Notes: generated by a model not told the origin, from the sequence alone. 64,000 nt of DNA from Deltaproteobacteria bacterium (GCA_011526105.1 WYAZ01000059.1:62001-126000), one strand, 5' to 3'. Shown: positions 47,692 through 57,227, counted from the stretch's first letter. Translations and numbers: made by a program.

Positions 47692-49021
47692 CCAGGGACC
47701 CTCCGCTCACCCCTGCCAGCTCGGGCGAGACTCCGAGCGCCGCGAAGGCCGCAGCTCGGGACCAAGCCTGCAGCGGCTCCGGGGAGATCGCGGCCAAAGC
47801 CTCCTCGACGAAGGCCGCCCTCAGCATCGCTCTGGCGGCGTCGCCATCGATGCCGCGACTGGCAAGGAAGAAGAGCTGCTCCTCATCGAGCTGGCCGACC
47901 GTGGCGCCGTGACTGGCCTCGACCTCTTTCGCGTAGATCTCGAGCTGAGGGCGGGTGTCGACCTCGGCCTCGCGCGATAGGAGCAGGTTTCGATTCACTT
48001 GATGCGCAACCGCGCCGCCCGCAGACTCGTCGACGATCACTCGCCCGTGAAACGCGGTGTGGCCGCTACCATCCGCGATGGTCTTGTAGAGCTGTTGGCT
48101 CTTGGCTCTCGGGCCTCGGTGATGAACAAGCACGTCGTGCTCCGCGTGCGAAGTGCCGCTGGCGAGGGCGAGCCCGCCCAGCGCGACCTCCGCCGCTTCG
48201 CCGAGGTTCACCTGGAGTTCGCTCCGCGAAACCCCGCCTCGGAGCAGAAGCTGGTGGCCCGTGAAGCGGGCGCCCCTTCCGAGCTCGACCTCACTCCGGA
48301 GGAGCAAACTCGAGTCTGGCCCCCCGAGTACGGCCCGCGACTCCGTCAGCGAACCGCCCTCGTCGACTGTCACCAAGGTCTGGTGAGAGGCCAGGGCTCG
48401 AGACTCGGAGGATGACAAGAAGACCTGCGCCAAAGAGGCGTTGGCGCCGGCCGTGAGGTGGACTCGGAGCTCGCCGAAGACCGCGGGCGCCTCACCGGAC
48501 GCGCTCGTCAGATGGATGAGCGCCAGGTCGACCGGGTGCGGACTCGAGATCCGGAGAAGCAGGTCTTCACGGGCAAGCGCCGAACTCAAGGCGGTCAGCC
48601 CTTGGTTCTCGACCCCGGCGCGGGCGGCGCGTCGTTCTGCGGCCCAGGCGTCCGCGGACGCGGCCGGACCACATAGGAGATGAACTCCGGTGGGCAGTGC
48701 CTCGGGCGAACTCAGCGCCGCGCTGTACCCCCCATCGAGGAACACCAGGCGATGCGCGAACCCGAGGCTGTCGATCTCCGACTTCAGCCGAGGATCGAGA
48801 GGCTCGGCCTCTGGGCCGGGGTTAGGGGCCAGATCCTTGCCGAAGACCCGCTTGAGCGGCAGATACCGCCAGCTCTCGTCCTTTCGAGAAGGCAAGCCGA
48901 GCTGTCGGAAGCGATCGAGGCTGAGGGCCCGAGTTCCGAACGACCCGTGTTCGGCGAGGCCCGCCGCAAGCCAGGCGCGGCCTTCCGTGAACAAGTGCTC
49001 GCTCCGTTCGCTCGAGTTCAC
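47681..49021 (-). CDS. sufD: Fe-S assembly scaffold SufD
   Basis: 446 residues, GTG start with GTGA overlap to sufC. SufD-type N-terminus (RLPSRKDESWRYLPLKRVF is the 'KxExWRYT' analogue), a central beta-helix (LRVHLTAGANASLAQVFL..., GSGHTAFHGRVIVDESAGGAVAHQVNRNLLLS) and the C-terminal EVEASHGATVGQLDEEQLFFLASRGID core shared with SufB, which includes the functional His. Part of the SufBC2D scaffold complex. Confidence 0.93.
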   Translation of the reverse strand: MNSSERSEHLFTEGRAWLAAGLAEHGSFGTRALSLDRFRQLGLPSRKDESWRYLPLKRVFGKDLAPNPGPEAEPLDPRLKSEIDSLGFAHRLVFLDGGYSAALSSPEALPTGVHLLCGPAASADAWAAERRAARAGVENQGLTALSSALAREDLLLRISSPHPVDLALIHLTSASGEAPAVFGELRVHLTAGANASLAQVFLSSSESRALASHQTLVTVDEGGSLTESRAVLGGPDSSLLLRSEVELGRGARFTGHQLLLRGGVSRSELQVNLGEAAEVALGGLALASGTSHAEHDVLVHHRGPRAKSQQLYKTIADGSGHTAFHGRVIVDESAGGAVAHQVNRNLLLSREAEVDTRPQLEIYAKEVEASHGATVGQLDEEQLFFLASRGIDGDAARAMLRAAFVEEALAAISPEPLQAWSRAAAFAALGVSPELAGVSGGSLDVG

Positions 49022-49773
49022 GGGCGTGCCTCCTTCAGCCAGCCGTACCCCTTCGACTCGAGTTCGAGCGCGAGCTCCTTGCCGCCGCTCTTCACGATGC
49101 GGCCTTCAGCGAAGACGTGCACGACGTCCGGAATGATGTAGTCGAGGAGTCGCTGGTAGTGCGTCACGACCAAGAAGGCACGCTCGGGGCTGCGAAGACG
49201 GTTGACGCCCTCCGCCACCATCCGCAGCGCATCGATATCGAGCCCCGAGTCGGTCTCGTCCAAGATGGCGAACCTGGGTTCGAGCACAGACATCTGCAGC
49301 ACCTCGTTGTGCTTCTTCTCGCCGCCCGAGAAGCCATCATTGACGTGGCGTTGGGCGAGCTTGGGGTCCATGCCCAGCTCCTTCATGATCTGCCGCATCT
49401 TGGAGAGCAGATCGCGGCTGTCGATCTCGTCCTGGCCCCGGGCCTTGCGGTGTGCGTTGAGCGCCGACCGCAGGAAGTACGTGTTGTTCACGCCGGGGAT
49501 GGCCACCGGATACTGAAAGGCCAAGAAGAGCCCGGCCCAAGCGCGTTCTTCGGGGGCGAGCGCGAGCAGATCTTGGCCCATGAAGCGGACCTTGCCCGAG
49601 GTGACCTCGTAGCCGGGCTTTCCAGCCAGCACGTGTGCGAGGCTGCTCTTGCCTGAGCCGTTCGGGCCCATGACCGCGTGCACTTCTCCGCCGGGGACCA
49701 CAAGGTTCACGCCGCGCAGCACCTCGTGGCCGGCGATGGTTGCTTTCAGATCTTCAATCTCGAGTAGGTTCAT
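49018..49773 (-). CDS. sufC: Fe-S assembly ATPase SufC
   Basis: 251 residues, ATG start. ABC-type ATPase: Walker A GPNGSGKSSL, Q-loop LAFQYPVAIPGV, signature FSGGEKKHNEVLQM (the SufC form of LSGGQ) and Walker B FAILDETDSGLDIDAL. It powers conformational change of SufBD during cluster assembly. It lies 14 bp after sufB. Confidence 0.97.
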   Translation of the reverse strand: MNLLEIEDLKATIAGHEVLRGVNLVVPGGEVHAVMGPNGSGKSSLAHVLAGKPGYEVTSGKVRFMGQDLLALAPEERAWAGLFLAFQYPVAIPGVNNTYFLRSALNAHRKARGQDEIDSRDLLSKMRQIMKELGMDPKLAQRHVNDGFSGGEKKHNEVLQMSVLEPRFAILDETDSGLDIDALRMVAEGVNRLRSPERAFLVVTHYQRLLDYIIPDVVHVFAEGRIVKSGGKELALELESKGYGWLKEARP

Positions 49774-49787
49774 GATGTCTCTCGGGC

Positions 49788-51230
49788 TCAGCCCACTGCT
49801 CCCTCTAAACTCACGCTCATCAGTTTGTTGGCCTCGACCGCAAACTCCATCGGGAGTTGATTAAACACTTCCCGGCAGAAGCCGTTCACGATCATGGACA
49901 CCGCAGCCTCTTCGTTCAGGCCTCGCTGGGCGAGGTAGAAGAGCTGGTCGTCACTGATCTTGCTCGTAGTCGCCTCGTGCTCGACCTTCGCGGTGGGGTT
50001 GCGCACTTCGACGTACGGGAAGGTGTGCGCCCCGCTGGTCGCGGACAGCAGCAGCGAATCACACTGGGTGTAGTTCCGGGCGCCGTCGGCGCCGGGCATG
50101 ATCTTGACCAGCCCGCGATAGGTGTTGTCTCCGTGCGCGGCCGAGATGCCTTTGGAGATGATCGTGCTCTTCGTGTTCTTTCCGATGTGGATCATCTTCG
50201 TCCCGGTATCGGCCTGCTGCCGCTTCGCGGTGAGCGCGACGGAGTAGAACTCTCCGACGGACTCGTCGCCCTGGAGGATGCAGCTGGGGTACTTCCAGGT
50301 GATGGCGCTGCCGGTCTCGACCTGGGTCCAGGAGATCTTCGAGCGTATTCCGCGGCATGCGCCGCGTTTGGTGACGAAGTTGTAGATGCCGCCCTTGCCG
50401 TGTTCGTCGCCGGGGTACCAGTTCTGGACCGTGGAGTATTTGATCTCGGCTCGGTCGAAGGCGACCAACTCGACGACTGCCGCGTGGAGCTGGTTCTCGT
50501 CGCGCTGAGGTGCGGTGCAGCCTTCGAGATACGACACGTAGCTGTCGTCCTCGGCCACGATCAACGTGCGTTCGAACTGGCCGGTGTTTCGCGCGTTGAT
50601 TCGGAAGTAGGTGGAGAGCTCCATGGGGCAGCGAACGCCCCTGGGGATGAAGACGAAGGAGCCATCCGAGAAGACCGCGGAGTTGAGCGCGGCAAAGTAG
50701 TTGTCAGCGACCGGGACCACGGAGCCCAGGTACTTCCGGACGAGGTCGGGATGCTCGCGCACCGCCTCGGACATGGAGCAGAAGATGACGCCGGCCTCGC
50801 CCAGCTTCTCCCTGAAGGTGGTCGCGACCGAGACGGAGTCGAACACCGCGTCGACGGCGACCCCAGCGAGGGTGGCCTGCTCGTGCAGCGGAATCCCCAG
50901 CTTCTCGTAGGTGCGCAAGAGCTCGGGGTCGACCTCCTCGAGGCTCTTGGGGCGCTTCTTGGTGTTCGGCGCGGAGTAGTAGGAGAGCGCCTGGTAGTCG
51001 ATGCGCGGATACTTCACCTTCTGCCAGTTGGGCTCGGCCATCTCCTTCCATCGCGCGAACGCGGCGAGGCGCCAGTTCAGCATCCAAGCCGGCTCATCCT
51101 TCTCACGCGAGATGAAGCGGATGGTTCCCTCGTCCAAGCCGGGCGGGAGGGATCGGGTCTCGATCTTGGTCTCCCAACCGTGTTCGTAGTCGCGTCCGGC
51201 GATCTCGCGGAGTTCGACATTGTCGGTCAT
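49788..51230 (-). CDS. sufB: Fe-S assembly scaffold SufB
   Basis: 480 residues from ATG 51230 ([19 protein letters not shown]), whose ATGA overlaps the stop of the Rrf2 gene. The same frame continues further upstream but lies inside the regulator. Canonical SufB sequence: [67 protein letters not shown] with the conserved Cys, [17 protein letters not shown], and the C-terminal [22 protein letters not shown]. Cluster-assembling subunit of SufBCD. Confidence 0.96.
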   Translation of the reverse strand: MTDNVELREIAGRDYEHGWETKIETRSLPPGLDEGTIRFISREKDEPAWMLNWRLAAFARWKEMAEPNWQKVKYPRIDYQALSYYSAPNTKKRPKSLEEVDPELLRTYEKLGIPLHEQATLAGVAVDAVFDSVSVATTFREKLGEAGVIFCSMSEAVREHPDLVRKYLGSVVPVADNYFAALNSAVFSDGSFVFIPRGVRCPMELSTYFRINARNTGQFERTLIVAEDDSYVSYLEGCTAPQRDENQLHAAVVELVAFDRAEIKYSTVQNWYPGDEHGKGGIYNFVTKRGACRGIRSKISWTQVETGSAITWKYPSCILQGDESVGEFYSVALTAKRQQADTGTKMIHIGKNTKSTIISKGISAAHGDNTYRGLVKIMPGADGARNYTQCDSLLLSATSGAHTFPYVEVRNPTAKVEHEATTSKISDDQLFYLAQRGLNEEAAVSMIVNGFCREVFNQLPMEFAVEANKLMSVSLEGAVG

Positions 51231-51688
51231 AGTTGTGGCCTCTTCTGAATTTGCACGAGCTTGGACTCGGCCGTGGTCTCGCGGTGGGGCCGTTGCATCT
51301 CGGCGAGCGAGAGTTGCTCGAGGCTGCTTTGCACCGCGTGGTTGATGCGGCGCCAGTTGGAGCGCACCGGGCACGCGGATTCGATGTCGCAGGGCAGTAC
51401 GTTCTCTGTGCTGCACTCCGTCAGCGCGATGGGACCTTCGATGGCGGCGATGATGTCGGCGACCGAGATCTCCTCCGCCGGGCGAGCGAGGCGGTAGCCT
51501 CCGGTCTGGCCCCGAATGGAGGCTAGGATCTCGGCCCTCGCGAGCTGCTTCAGGATCTTGCCTACCGTTGGGTAGGGGAGTTTGGATGCAGATGCGAGTT
51601 CGCGAGCATTGTACGCCTGCCCCGGGGTCTCGGCGCAGTAGGTGAGCAGCACAATGCCGTAATCTGTGAGCTTTCCGAGTTTGAGCAC
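51227..51688 (-). CDS. Rrf2-family regulator of the suf operon
   Basis: 153 residues, GTG start. Rrf2 winged helix ([49 protein letters not shown]) followed by [27 protein letters not shown]. Three cysteines (C-x7-C-x5-C in [17 protein letters not shown]) can hold an Fe-S cluster, as in IscR-type sensors. It matches the SUF-associated branch of Rrf2 regulators. It is first in the operon, behind a strong palindrome, so it probably represses suf when clusters are plentiful. Confidence 0.9.
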   Translation of the reverse strand: MLKLGKLTDYGIVLLTYCAETPGQAYNARELASASKLPYPTVGKILKQLARAEILASIRGQTGGYRLARPAEEISVADIIAAIEGPIALTECSTENVLPCDIESACPVRSNWRRINHAVQSSLEQLSLAEMQRPHRETTAESKLVQIQKRPQL

Positions 51689-51697
51689 GCGGCCTCT

Positions 51698-51726
51698 CCA
51701 AATAGGACTAGCTGAGTCCTATTTGG
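51698..51726. promoter_or_regulatory. Operator palindrome of the suf operon
   Basis: CCAAATAGGACT (51698-51709), 5-nt spacer, AGTCCTATTTGG (51715-51726): a perfect 12-bp inverted repeat 9 bp upstream of the Rrf2 start codon. The inner ATAGGACT/AGTCCTAT resembles the cluster-bound (type 1) IscR half-site pattern ATA..GACT/AGTC..TAT. TTGACA on the minus strand at 51748-51743 could be the -35 box; a clear -10 is not seen because the palindrome covers that place. Confidence 0.75.
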
Positions 51727-51780
51727 TCGGAGCCGCCCCATTTGTCAACCGCGTTGTTGGGCGCTGGACCTCGAGAGCCC

Positions 51781-53562
51781 CTACAGAGATTCCAGATAAG
51801 CGACCAGGGCCTGGACCTCTTCCGGCGCGAGCTGGCTCGTCCTGCCATGTCGGTCCCCGCCCCCGCAATCCGCGCGAAAACGGTCCAGGAGGGTGGGCGC
51901 GCACCCGTCGTGGAGGAAGGGCGCCCGGTACGCGACGCCGACCAGGGCAGGCACTTCGAGCACGAGACCGGTGCCGACGTCGAAGGCCCCCGCGCCGCTC
52001 ATTCGAGGGCCGTTGTGGCAGCCCACGCAACCCACGTCCGCGCGCTCGAAGAGCGTCTTGCCGATCGCCACTTCGGCATCGTCGGAGCGGCGAGGCGGAG
52101 GCGGGCCAGGGATGCGATCGATCCATCGAGAGAGCGCGGTGACCTGCTCCTCGTTCATCTGTCCGCCGCCCATGCGACTCTGGAAGACCTCGCTCACGAG
52201 GTGCTGGAAGTTTGGCATGTCGCCGTTCCAGTGGAAGGGCTCGCTGCCCAAAAGACCGCTGTGGATGGTCTGGCTGCGCCGCGGACCCAGCTCTTCAAAG
52301 TGCCAAACGTGGCCGTCATCTCCGCCTTCGGGGTGGCACGACGCGCAGGCGACGCCGCCGCCCGCGTCCATGTGAAAGAGCTTGAGGCCTGTGTCCACGA
52401 GACGCTCCGCGGCGAACGGGATCACGCGCCCTTGCACTTCGACCACGGGCGGGTCTTGGCTGAGCCGCACGACGGTTCCATCCACGCGGTATGCGACCGC
52501 GACGTAGGAGCCCGGCGTGTTCCCGCCGATGACGACTTCGCCCCCGAAGTCACAGTGGTGCGCGTTGGTGCCCGGCGGAAGCTCGTCGAGGTTACCGGAG
52601 ACCGACGCGGGACGTCGCCCCTCCATCTCGGCCGGGGTCACGGCAGTGAACTGGCCCTCCTCCGCCACCGCGATGTCCATGACCAAGGTGGCGCCCAGCG
52701 CGGCTTGCGCACGCGAGACTCCGTCCGCGCCGATCTCGGTGACCACGCTCGAGACCACGCTGCAGCCAAAGCCGCCGTAGCCGCCGGGCTGGATCGACAC
52801 CTCTGAGGTCTGGGCGAGCTGGTGGAGCACGAGCACGGAGTCTCGGTCCGGGCTTGCGATGGTTCTCCACGCGACGGTAGGGGCGGTGTCGAATTGGGTG
52901 GTCGGCCTCACCCGCTGCTTGAGCTTGCCCTCGGGGTCGAGCATCAAGACCTCGGCCGAACGGAAGCGGCTGACCGCAATGCCCCCTTCGAGGATCACGA
53001 CGTCGCGAAGGTCCTTGTCGAGCTCGACGTGGGTCAGAGTGCCGCCGCTTCGGTCCCAGAACGCGAGCAGGCCGTCGGCGCAAGCGATGATCAGGCGCGC
53101 ACGCGATTCGTCGAAGGCGACGCCTCGGGGGGCGGCGCAGACGTCGAAGCGCGAGAGCACGGAGCCCGCCGCTGGATCGATCACCACCACCGCGCCGGAG
53201 CGACGCAGCGCGACGTAGACGTGGCCTTCTGCATCCGAGGCAAGCCGCCCGGGTTCGTCTCCTCGGTTGAGGCTGACGTGATGCAGCACCTCTTTCGTCT
53301 CGAGGTCGAGGACGTGAACTTGGTCTCGATCGGCGTCGGCGACCACCGCCAGCCGGTCGCCGACGATGTGCAGGTTTCCGCCCGACCACGCCGGCAGGTG
53401 ATGTTGTGCGCTCTGGACGGCGTGGCCTGGCAGGACCTGCGCGCCCGAGTTCCGATCGTTGCCCGGACCATCGGACACCGGCTTCTCTGAGTTGAGTTCA
53501 CATGCGCAGAGAGAGAGGGAGAGGGTGAAGGGCAGGGCGCGCAGAAGCGTCATGAGAGGCAC
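51781..53562 (-). CDS. Propeller-cytochrome c lipoprotein (dihaem, MauG/cytochrome c peroxidase-like C-terminus)
   Basis: 593 residues from GTG 53562 (ATG 53553 is also possible). Signal with lipobox-like S-L-C-A-C near residue 19. Residues 55-330 hold YVTN-type propeller blades (NLHIVGDRLAVVADADRDQVHVLDLETKEVLHHV, GHVYVALRRSGAVVVIDPAAG). Two c-type haem motifs follow, CASCH and CVGCH, in a segment (LKLFHMDAGGGVACASCHPEGGDDG, GKTLFERADVGCVGCHNGP, VPALVGVAYRAPFLHDG) typical of the MauG/cytochrome c peroxidase superfamily. The fusion suggests an envelope redox enzyme with a substrate-binding propeller. The next gene downstream is the suf regulator, 92 bp away. Confidence 0.82.
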   Translation of the reverse strand: MPLMTLLRALPFTLSLSLCACELNSEKPVSDGPGNDRNSGAQVLPGHAVQSAQHHLPAWSGGNLHIVGDRLAVVADADRDQVHVLDLETKEVLHHVSLNRGDEPGRLASDAEGHVYVALRRSGAVVVIDPAAGSVLSRFDVCAAPRGVAFDESRARLIIACADGLLAFWDRSGGTLTHVELDKDLRDVVILEGGIAVSRFRSAEVLMLDPEGKLKQRVRPTTQFDTAPTVAWRTIASPDRDSVLVLHQLAQTSEVSIQPGGYGGFGCSVVSSVVTEIGADGVSRAQAALGATLVMDIAVAEEGQFTAVTPAEMEGRRPASVSGNLDELPPGTNAHHCDFGGEVVIGGNTPGSYVAVAYRVDGTVVRLSQDPPVVEVQGRVIPFAAERLVDTGLKLFHMDAGGGVACASCHPEGGDDGHVWHFEELGPRRSQTIHSGLLGSEPFHWNGDMPNFQHLVSEVFQSRMGGGQMNEEQVTALSRWIDRIPGPPPPRRSDDAEVAIGKTLFERADVGCVGCHNGPRMSGAGAFDVGTGLVLEVPALVGVAYRAPFLHDGCAPTLLDRFRADCGGGDRHGRTSQLAPEEVQALVAYLESL

Positions 53563-53616
53563 AATACCTGCGGCAGGCGCGGTCTGGGTAGGTGAGGGCG
53601 CGCAAACCCGGACTTT

Positions 53617-54963
53617 TCAGGGGCGCCACTCCACACCCACGCCGAGCGAGGGACCGGCGAGCTCGGTGGTGTTGCAGGTTTGGTCGAGCAGGGTGCAGCG
53701 CGTCTCGAAAGCGACCCTCACCCCGCCAAGAAAGCCGGTGAGAAAGACCGAGTCGTGGCCGCCGTTTCCGCTGAGTAGATAACGCACGCCGAGGTCTCCA
53801 AAGGCGTGTCCTACTCGTCCACCACCCCCGCGCAGCCGCAGCGCAAATCGAGTGCCGACTGGGATCTGAGCGCTCGCGTGCAGGAAAGCGAAGTTGAACG
53901 CGTCATCGTACACCTGTGTGCCGCTCTCGGCCGCGAGGTGAAGCCCATCGTGAGCTCCGACGCGAATGGTAGGGATTAATGTCAACGCGCTCTTGGCGAC
54001 GGAGTCGAAGTTCCGCTCGTTCACCGTCGCGCCGCCCGCACCCAAGGTGAGCTCGAAGAGCTGCGTGTCGAGACCCACGGCGGCCCAGCCGAGGATGGAG
54101 AACACGTTGCCTTGATCGGAACCCGAGAGGCCGACGGGGCGAATCTGGGCTCGCACGACCATGGGTAGCTTGAAACGATAGGCAGCGCTGAGGCTCGTGA
54201 GGGTGCCGAGCCCCAGCGTCGAGATCGGGAGGAAGGCTTGCATCTCACCGACGAGTTCGAACATGCCCCACTGCCGGGGCGGTGCCACGATGCTGCGCGT
54301 GACCGGCGCTCGGTCGGCCTTGCGCACGCGCGCCCCCTCGGTGACTGGTTCACCCAGCCCCACCCCCACGATCGCGCTGTCGTCGGTGATCTGCTCGACG
54401 CGCCCCACGATCGTAGCTCGTTCCCCCGAGAGGATTTCGATGCGATCGCCCATCTGGAGTCCCTGGGCGGCACCGATACCGATGAACACATCGAGGTCCT
54501 CGACCCGTGTAACCGCTCCCTCGGGCATCGCGAGTTTCTCAACGCCGCTCGGGGGACGGGGCGGGATGGGCTCGCCCGGTGCGGTGGGTCTCGCGGTGAC
54601 CGCAGTCGTGCTCGAAGGCACCGTTCTTGGTGCCACGTTCCCGACCGGATGGGCTTCACGCCGCTCGATTTCGACCCACACCACCCCCGACCTCGAGAAG
54701 AGCGCGATGGCTCGGCCCGGCACCGCTCTCGTGGCGATCCGGCGCGGGGCTCCGTCGCTCAGGGCGTACTCGATGACTCCATCGAAGCCGCAGGCGACGT
54801 AGAGCACGGCTTCATGGACGAGCGCGTCCTCGGCGGCGCAGTCCGCGACCGACCAGCCTTTGTCTATCGTTTCTACAAACACACGATGGGCTTCGACGTG
54901 CGCGCTCCACTCCACTGGCGCTGTGGTAAGGAAGCCGGCGAGGGCGAAGAGGAGCGGGCTCAT
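53617..54963 (-). CDS. Exported protein with C-terminal beta-barrel-like region
   Basis: 448 residues, ATG start. Signal peptide MSPLLFALAGFLTTAP. The N-terminal ~100 residues are a soluble domain with a Cys pair (DCAAEDALVHEAVLYVACGF). A Pro/Thr-rich linker (115-145) follows. Residues 150-210 (EDLDVFIGIGAAQGLQMGDRIEILSGERATIVGRVEQITDDSAIV) look like a small beta-barrel, FlgT-like. From about 225 the sequence alternates in strand-like fashion (FELVGEMQAFLPISTLGLGTLTSLSAAYRF... to LGVGVEWRP) as in outer-membrane proteins. The function is unknown. Confidence 0.55.
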   Translation of the reverse strand: MSPLLFALAGFLTTAPVEWSAHVEAHRVFVETIDKGWSVADCAAEDALVHEAVLYVACGFDGVIEYALSDGAPRRIATRAVPGRAIALFSRSGVVWVEIERREAHPVGNVAPRTVPSSTTAVTARPTAPGEPIPPRPPSGVEKLAMPEGAVTRVEDLDVFIGIGAAQGLQMGDRIEILSGERATIVGRVEQITDDSAIVGVGLGEPVTEGARVRKADRAPVTRSIVAPPRQWGMFELVGEMQAFLPISTLGLGTLTSLSAAYRFKLPMVVRAQIRPVGLSGSDQGNVFSILGWAAVGLDTQLFELTLGAGGATVNERNFDSVAKSALTLIPTIRVGAHDGLHLAAESGTQVYDDAFNFAFLHASAQIPVGTRFALRLRGGGGRVGHAFGDLGVRYLLSGNGGHDSVFLTGFLGGVRVAFETRCTLLDQTCNTTELAGPSLGVGVEWRP

Positions 54964-55044
54964 GACCCGGAGATCGCACCGACGCTGGAGGGTGTCAAAC
55001 CTCGCCGCTTGCTCCGCCTGCTCGTGGGCGATAGTCTCTCGGCG

Positions 55045-55794
55045 ATGCGCGTCCTGATCTCCTCGGTGGCGCTACTGTCGCTCACCGGCATCCTCGGGTG
55101 TGAGTTCAATCGAGACGGACGCCGCTGCGAGCCCCGCATCCAGGTCGGAGGTACCTGCGCCTTCGGCTTGTCCGCCGCCGATGAGGCCCCGGCTCGTGAG
55201 CCCGGCCTGTTCATCCCAGGTGATCCCAGCTTTCCACCATCGAGCACTCAGGACCAAGGGTGCGAGCCAAATGCAGGCTGCGAGTCCCGGACCCTGACTT
55301 GTCAGCCGCTGCCCGGCATCGGCCAGCCTTGCCTCGACGGCTCTTCGTGTGCGCCGCCGCTGGTCTGCGACTTCTCGATCTTTCAATGTGCTCAACCTTC
55401 CGTCGACGGTGAGCCTTGCGAATCGCGGAGCTGTGCGACCGGGCATCGCTGCGTCGATCGCACGTGTATCGCTTCCGCCCTCTTTTCGCCTTGCAGCGCC
55501 CACACGGAGTGCCCGGCCGGCCACTTCTGTGAGCTCGCGGGCACCCGGAGCTGTCTGGTCCAAGTGACGCTGGGGGAGGTGTGTGCCGCGAGCGCGGCCT
55601 GTGCTCCGCCCGGGGTGTGCTCCTCCGAAGGCCGCTGTGTGGCCCCTTTGGAGCGGGGTGACGAGTGTGTGGATGGCTGCGGCGGCGGGCTCTTCTGCAC
55701 CGCCGGCGGAAGCTCGACCAACGATCGCTTCGAGGACGGAGTGACTGTGCCCTCGGCGGGCGGCCTCGGCGGCTCGGGTTCGCGGGGCCGCTGA
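55045..55794 (+). CDS. Cys-rich lipoprotein
   Basis: 249 residues from ATG 55045; codons further upstream in this frame run antisense through the neighbouring gene. Signal MRVLISSVALLSLTGILGC ends in lipobox I-L-G-C. The mature protein has more than 25 cysteines arranged as repeated C-x(4-8)-C units (LTCQPLPGIGQPCLDGSSCAPPLVC, GEPCESRSCATGHRCVDRTC, SPCSAHTECPAGHFCEL), the Dickkopf-like/EGF-like style common in myxobacterial surface lipoproteins. It ends in a Gly/Ser-rich tail. Function unknown. Confidence 0.7.
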   Translation: MRVLISSVALLSLTGILGCEFNRDGRRCEPRIQVGGTCAFGLSAADEAPAREPGLFIPGDPSFPPSSTQDQGCEPNAGCESRTLTCQPLPGIGQPCLDGSSCAPPLVCDFSIFQCAQPSVDGEPCESRSCATGHRCVDRTCIASALFSPCSAHTECPAGHFCELAGTRSCLVQVTLGEVCAASAACAPPGVCSSEGRCVAPLERGDECVDGCGGGLFCTAGGSSTNDRFEDGVTVPSAGGLGGSGSRGR

Positions 55795-55831
55795 GTTGAC
55801 CGGAGTCCCAGCCTCTAGAAGACTCTCGCGC

Positions 55832-56392
55832 ATGAGAGTCCTCCGCAGCCTTGCGCTCATTTTCGCTCCCCTCTGTTTCGCCTGTGGAGACAGCAGCGGG
55901 GACGGACCGGATGCGTCCGCCGTGGATCTCGGCGCTGAGCCGATGCCCTGTCCGGAGATCACGAGCCCTCGCATGTCGGGAAGCTTCACCGTCAACGGCG
56001 ACGCGTACACCTTCGACTGCGACCTCAGTACCGCCGAGCGCGAGGACATCATCTTCCTGCAGACGCCGAACATCACGAGCGGCGCCATCCGTTGCCAGCG
56101 TGCGGAGGACCCTCGCTACGAGGTCACGCTCGACATCAAATCCGAGCCCTTCGCGGCGACCTACAACGACGACACCGTGGTCGAGGTCTCGGCCACGCTT
56201 CGAAACGGCATCAACCTCAACGGACCCACCGCCATGAACACCGCCTCACATCAAGTCGTGGTGGAGTGCTTCGACAAGGCGAACCTCCGGATCAACGGCT
56301 CTTTCGATGCGAGCTTCTCTCAGGTTGGGTCGGACAACTTCAACGGCTACGGCGACATCAGCGGGACCTTCTCCGCCAATCTGATGCAGTGA
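55832..56392 (+). CDS. Small lipoprotein, unknown function
   Basis: 186 residues from ATG 55832. Signal MRVLRSLALIFAPLCFAC ends in lipobox C-F-A-C. The mature part is mostly beta: SGSFTVNGDAYTFDCDLSTAE, ITSGAIRCQRAEDPRYEVTLDI and NLRINGSFDASFSQVGSDNFNGYGDISGTFSA, consistent with a small barrel or sandwich. It follows the Cys-rich lipoprotein gene by 37 bp. Its 3' end overlaps the convergent ABC permease gene by 35 bp. Confidence 0.62.
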   Translation: MRVLRSLALIFAPLCFACGDSSGDGPDASAVDLGAEPMPCPEITSPRMSGSFTVNGDAYTFDCDLSTAEREDIIFLQTPNITSGAIRCQRAEDPRYEVTLDIKSEPFAATYNDDTVVEVSATLRNGINLNGPTAMNTASHQVVVECFDKANLRINGSFDASFSQVGSDNFNGYGDISGTFSANLMQ

Positions 56393-57227
56393 AGAGCCAC
56401 GCTCCACCCGCGAGGCCGGCCGCAACCAAGGTCTGAGCCGCGCCGACGGGCAGCCGCGCCCAGAACGCGAGCACGTAGCCGACAAAGCCGGATACCGCGC
56501 CGAGCAGCCCAGCGAGGACCAGCGCCCGCGGCACGTTCGCGCACACGAGCGTGGCGGCCAGCGCAGGCAGAACGCTCAACGCAAAGCTCGGGAGGGCACC
56601 GATGACTCGGGTCGACACGGAGACCCCGAGCGCGATCGAGAGCAGCAGAACGAGCTCCAAGCTTCGCACCGGAAGACCACGGACTCTCGCTCCGGCGCGA
56701 TCAAAAGACACCGCAGCGAAACCGCGCCAGGCGAGGGCATGAAGGAGCACGAGCAGCGTCACCACGACGAACACCAGTCGAAACTGCTCGGGCAAGACCG
56801 CCACCGCGCTGCCGAGCAGCAGCGAGTCGATGTCGTGAAGGTCTTGAACGATCCGTGTGCCGAGCGCCAAGGTGCCGGCTGCACCCACGAGGTAGATGAG
56901 ACCGAGCAGGCCCTCTCGGTGCGCACCCGCTCGTTTGCGCTCGAACGCGGCCGGCATCACCGCGATCGCGGCTGCGATCGCGGCGCCGAGCGTGGGTGGG
57001 AAGTGCTCGGGCGAGAGTCCGAGGCGACGCTCTAGCCAGAAGGCCGACGCCACCCCCAGGCTCGACGCCTGTCCCAGCGCGGCGGCGAGGAAGACGAGGC
57101 GTCGCAACACGATGTAGACGCCCATCGCCCCCAGCGCGAGGCCGAGCAAGGTTCCCGACCAGGCGGCATCGGCGAAGAGCTCAAAGCTCTCGAAGAAGAC
57201 CCGCAGGCTGGTGTCCTCGGTGTTCAT
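56358..57227 (-). CDS. Metal ABC transporter permease (ZnuB/MntB family)
   Basis: 289 residues, ATG start overlapping the ATPase stop by 4 bp. Eight or so hydrophobic helices; LGLALGAMGVYIVLRRLVFLAAALGQASSLGVA is the family hallmark near the N-terminus, and LLGSAVAVL with the later VRSLELVLLLSIALGVSVSTRVIGALPSFALSVLPALAA is the conserved core. Moves Zn, Mn or Fe through the inner membrane with the adjacent ATPase and binding protein. Confidence 0.9.
   Translation of the reverse strand: MNTEDTSLRVFFESFELFADAAWSGTLLGLALGAMGVYIVLRRLVFLAAALGQASSLGVASAFWLERRLGLSPEHFPPTLGAAIAAAIAVMPAAFERKRAGAHREGLLGLIYLVGAAGTLALGTRIVQDLHDIDSLLLGSAVAVLPEQFRLVFVVVTLLVLLHALAWRGFAAVSFDRAGARVRGLPVRSLELVLLLSIALGVSVSTRVIGALPSFALSVLPALAATLVCANVPRALVLAGLLGAVSGFVGYVLAFWARLPVGAAQTLVAAGLAGGAWLFTASDWRRRSR

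Noticed and set aside
51231-51701. Upstream extension of sufB
   Set aside because: Overlaps the complete Rrf2 gene; canonical SufB begins at ATG 51230.
54238-55044. Open frame before the Cys-rich lipoprotein
   Set aside because: Antisense to the exported barrel-like protein; the lipoprotein signal starts cleanly at 55045.
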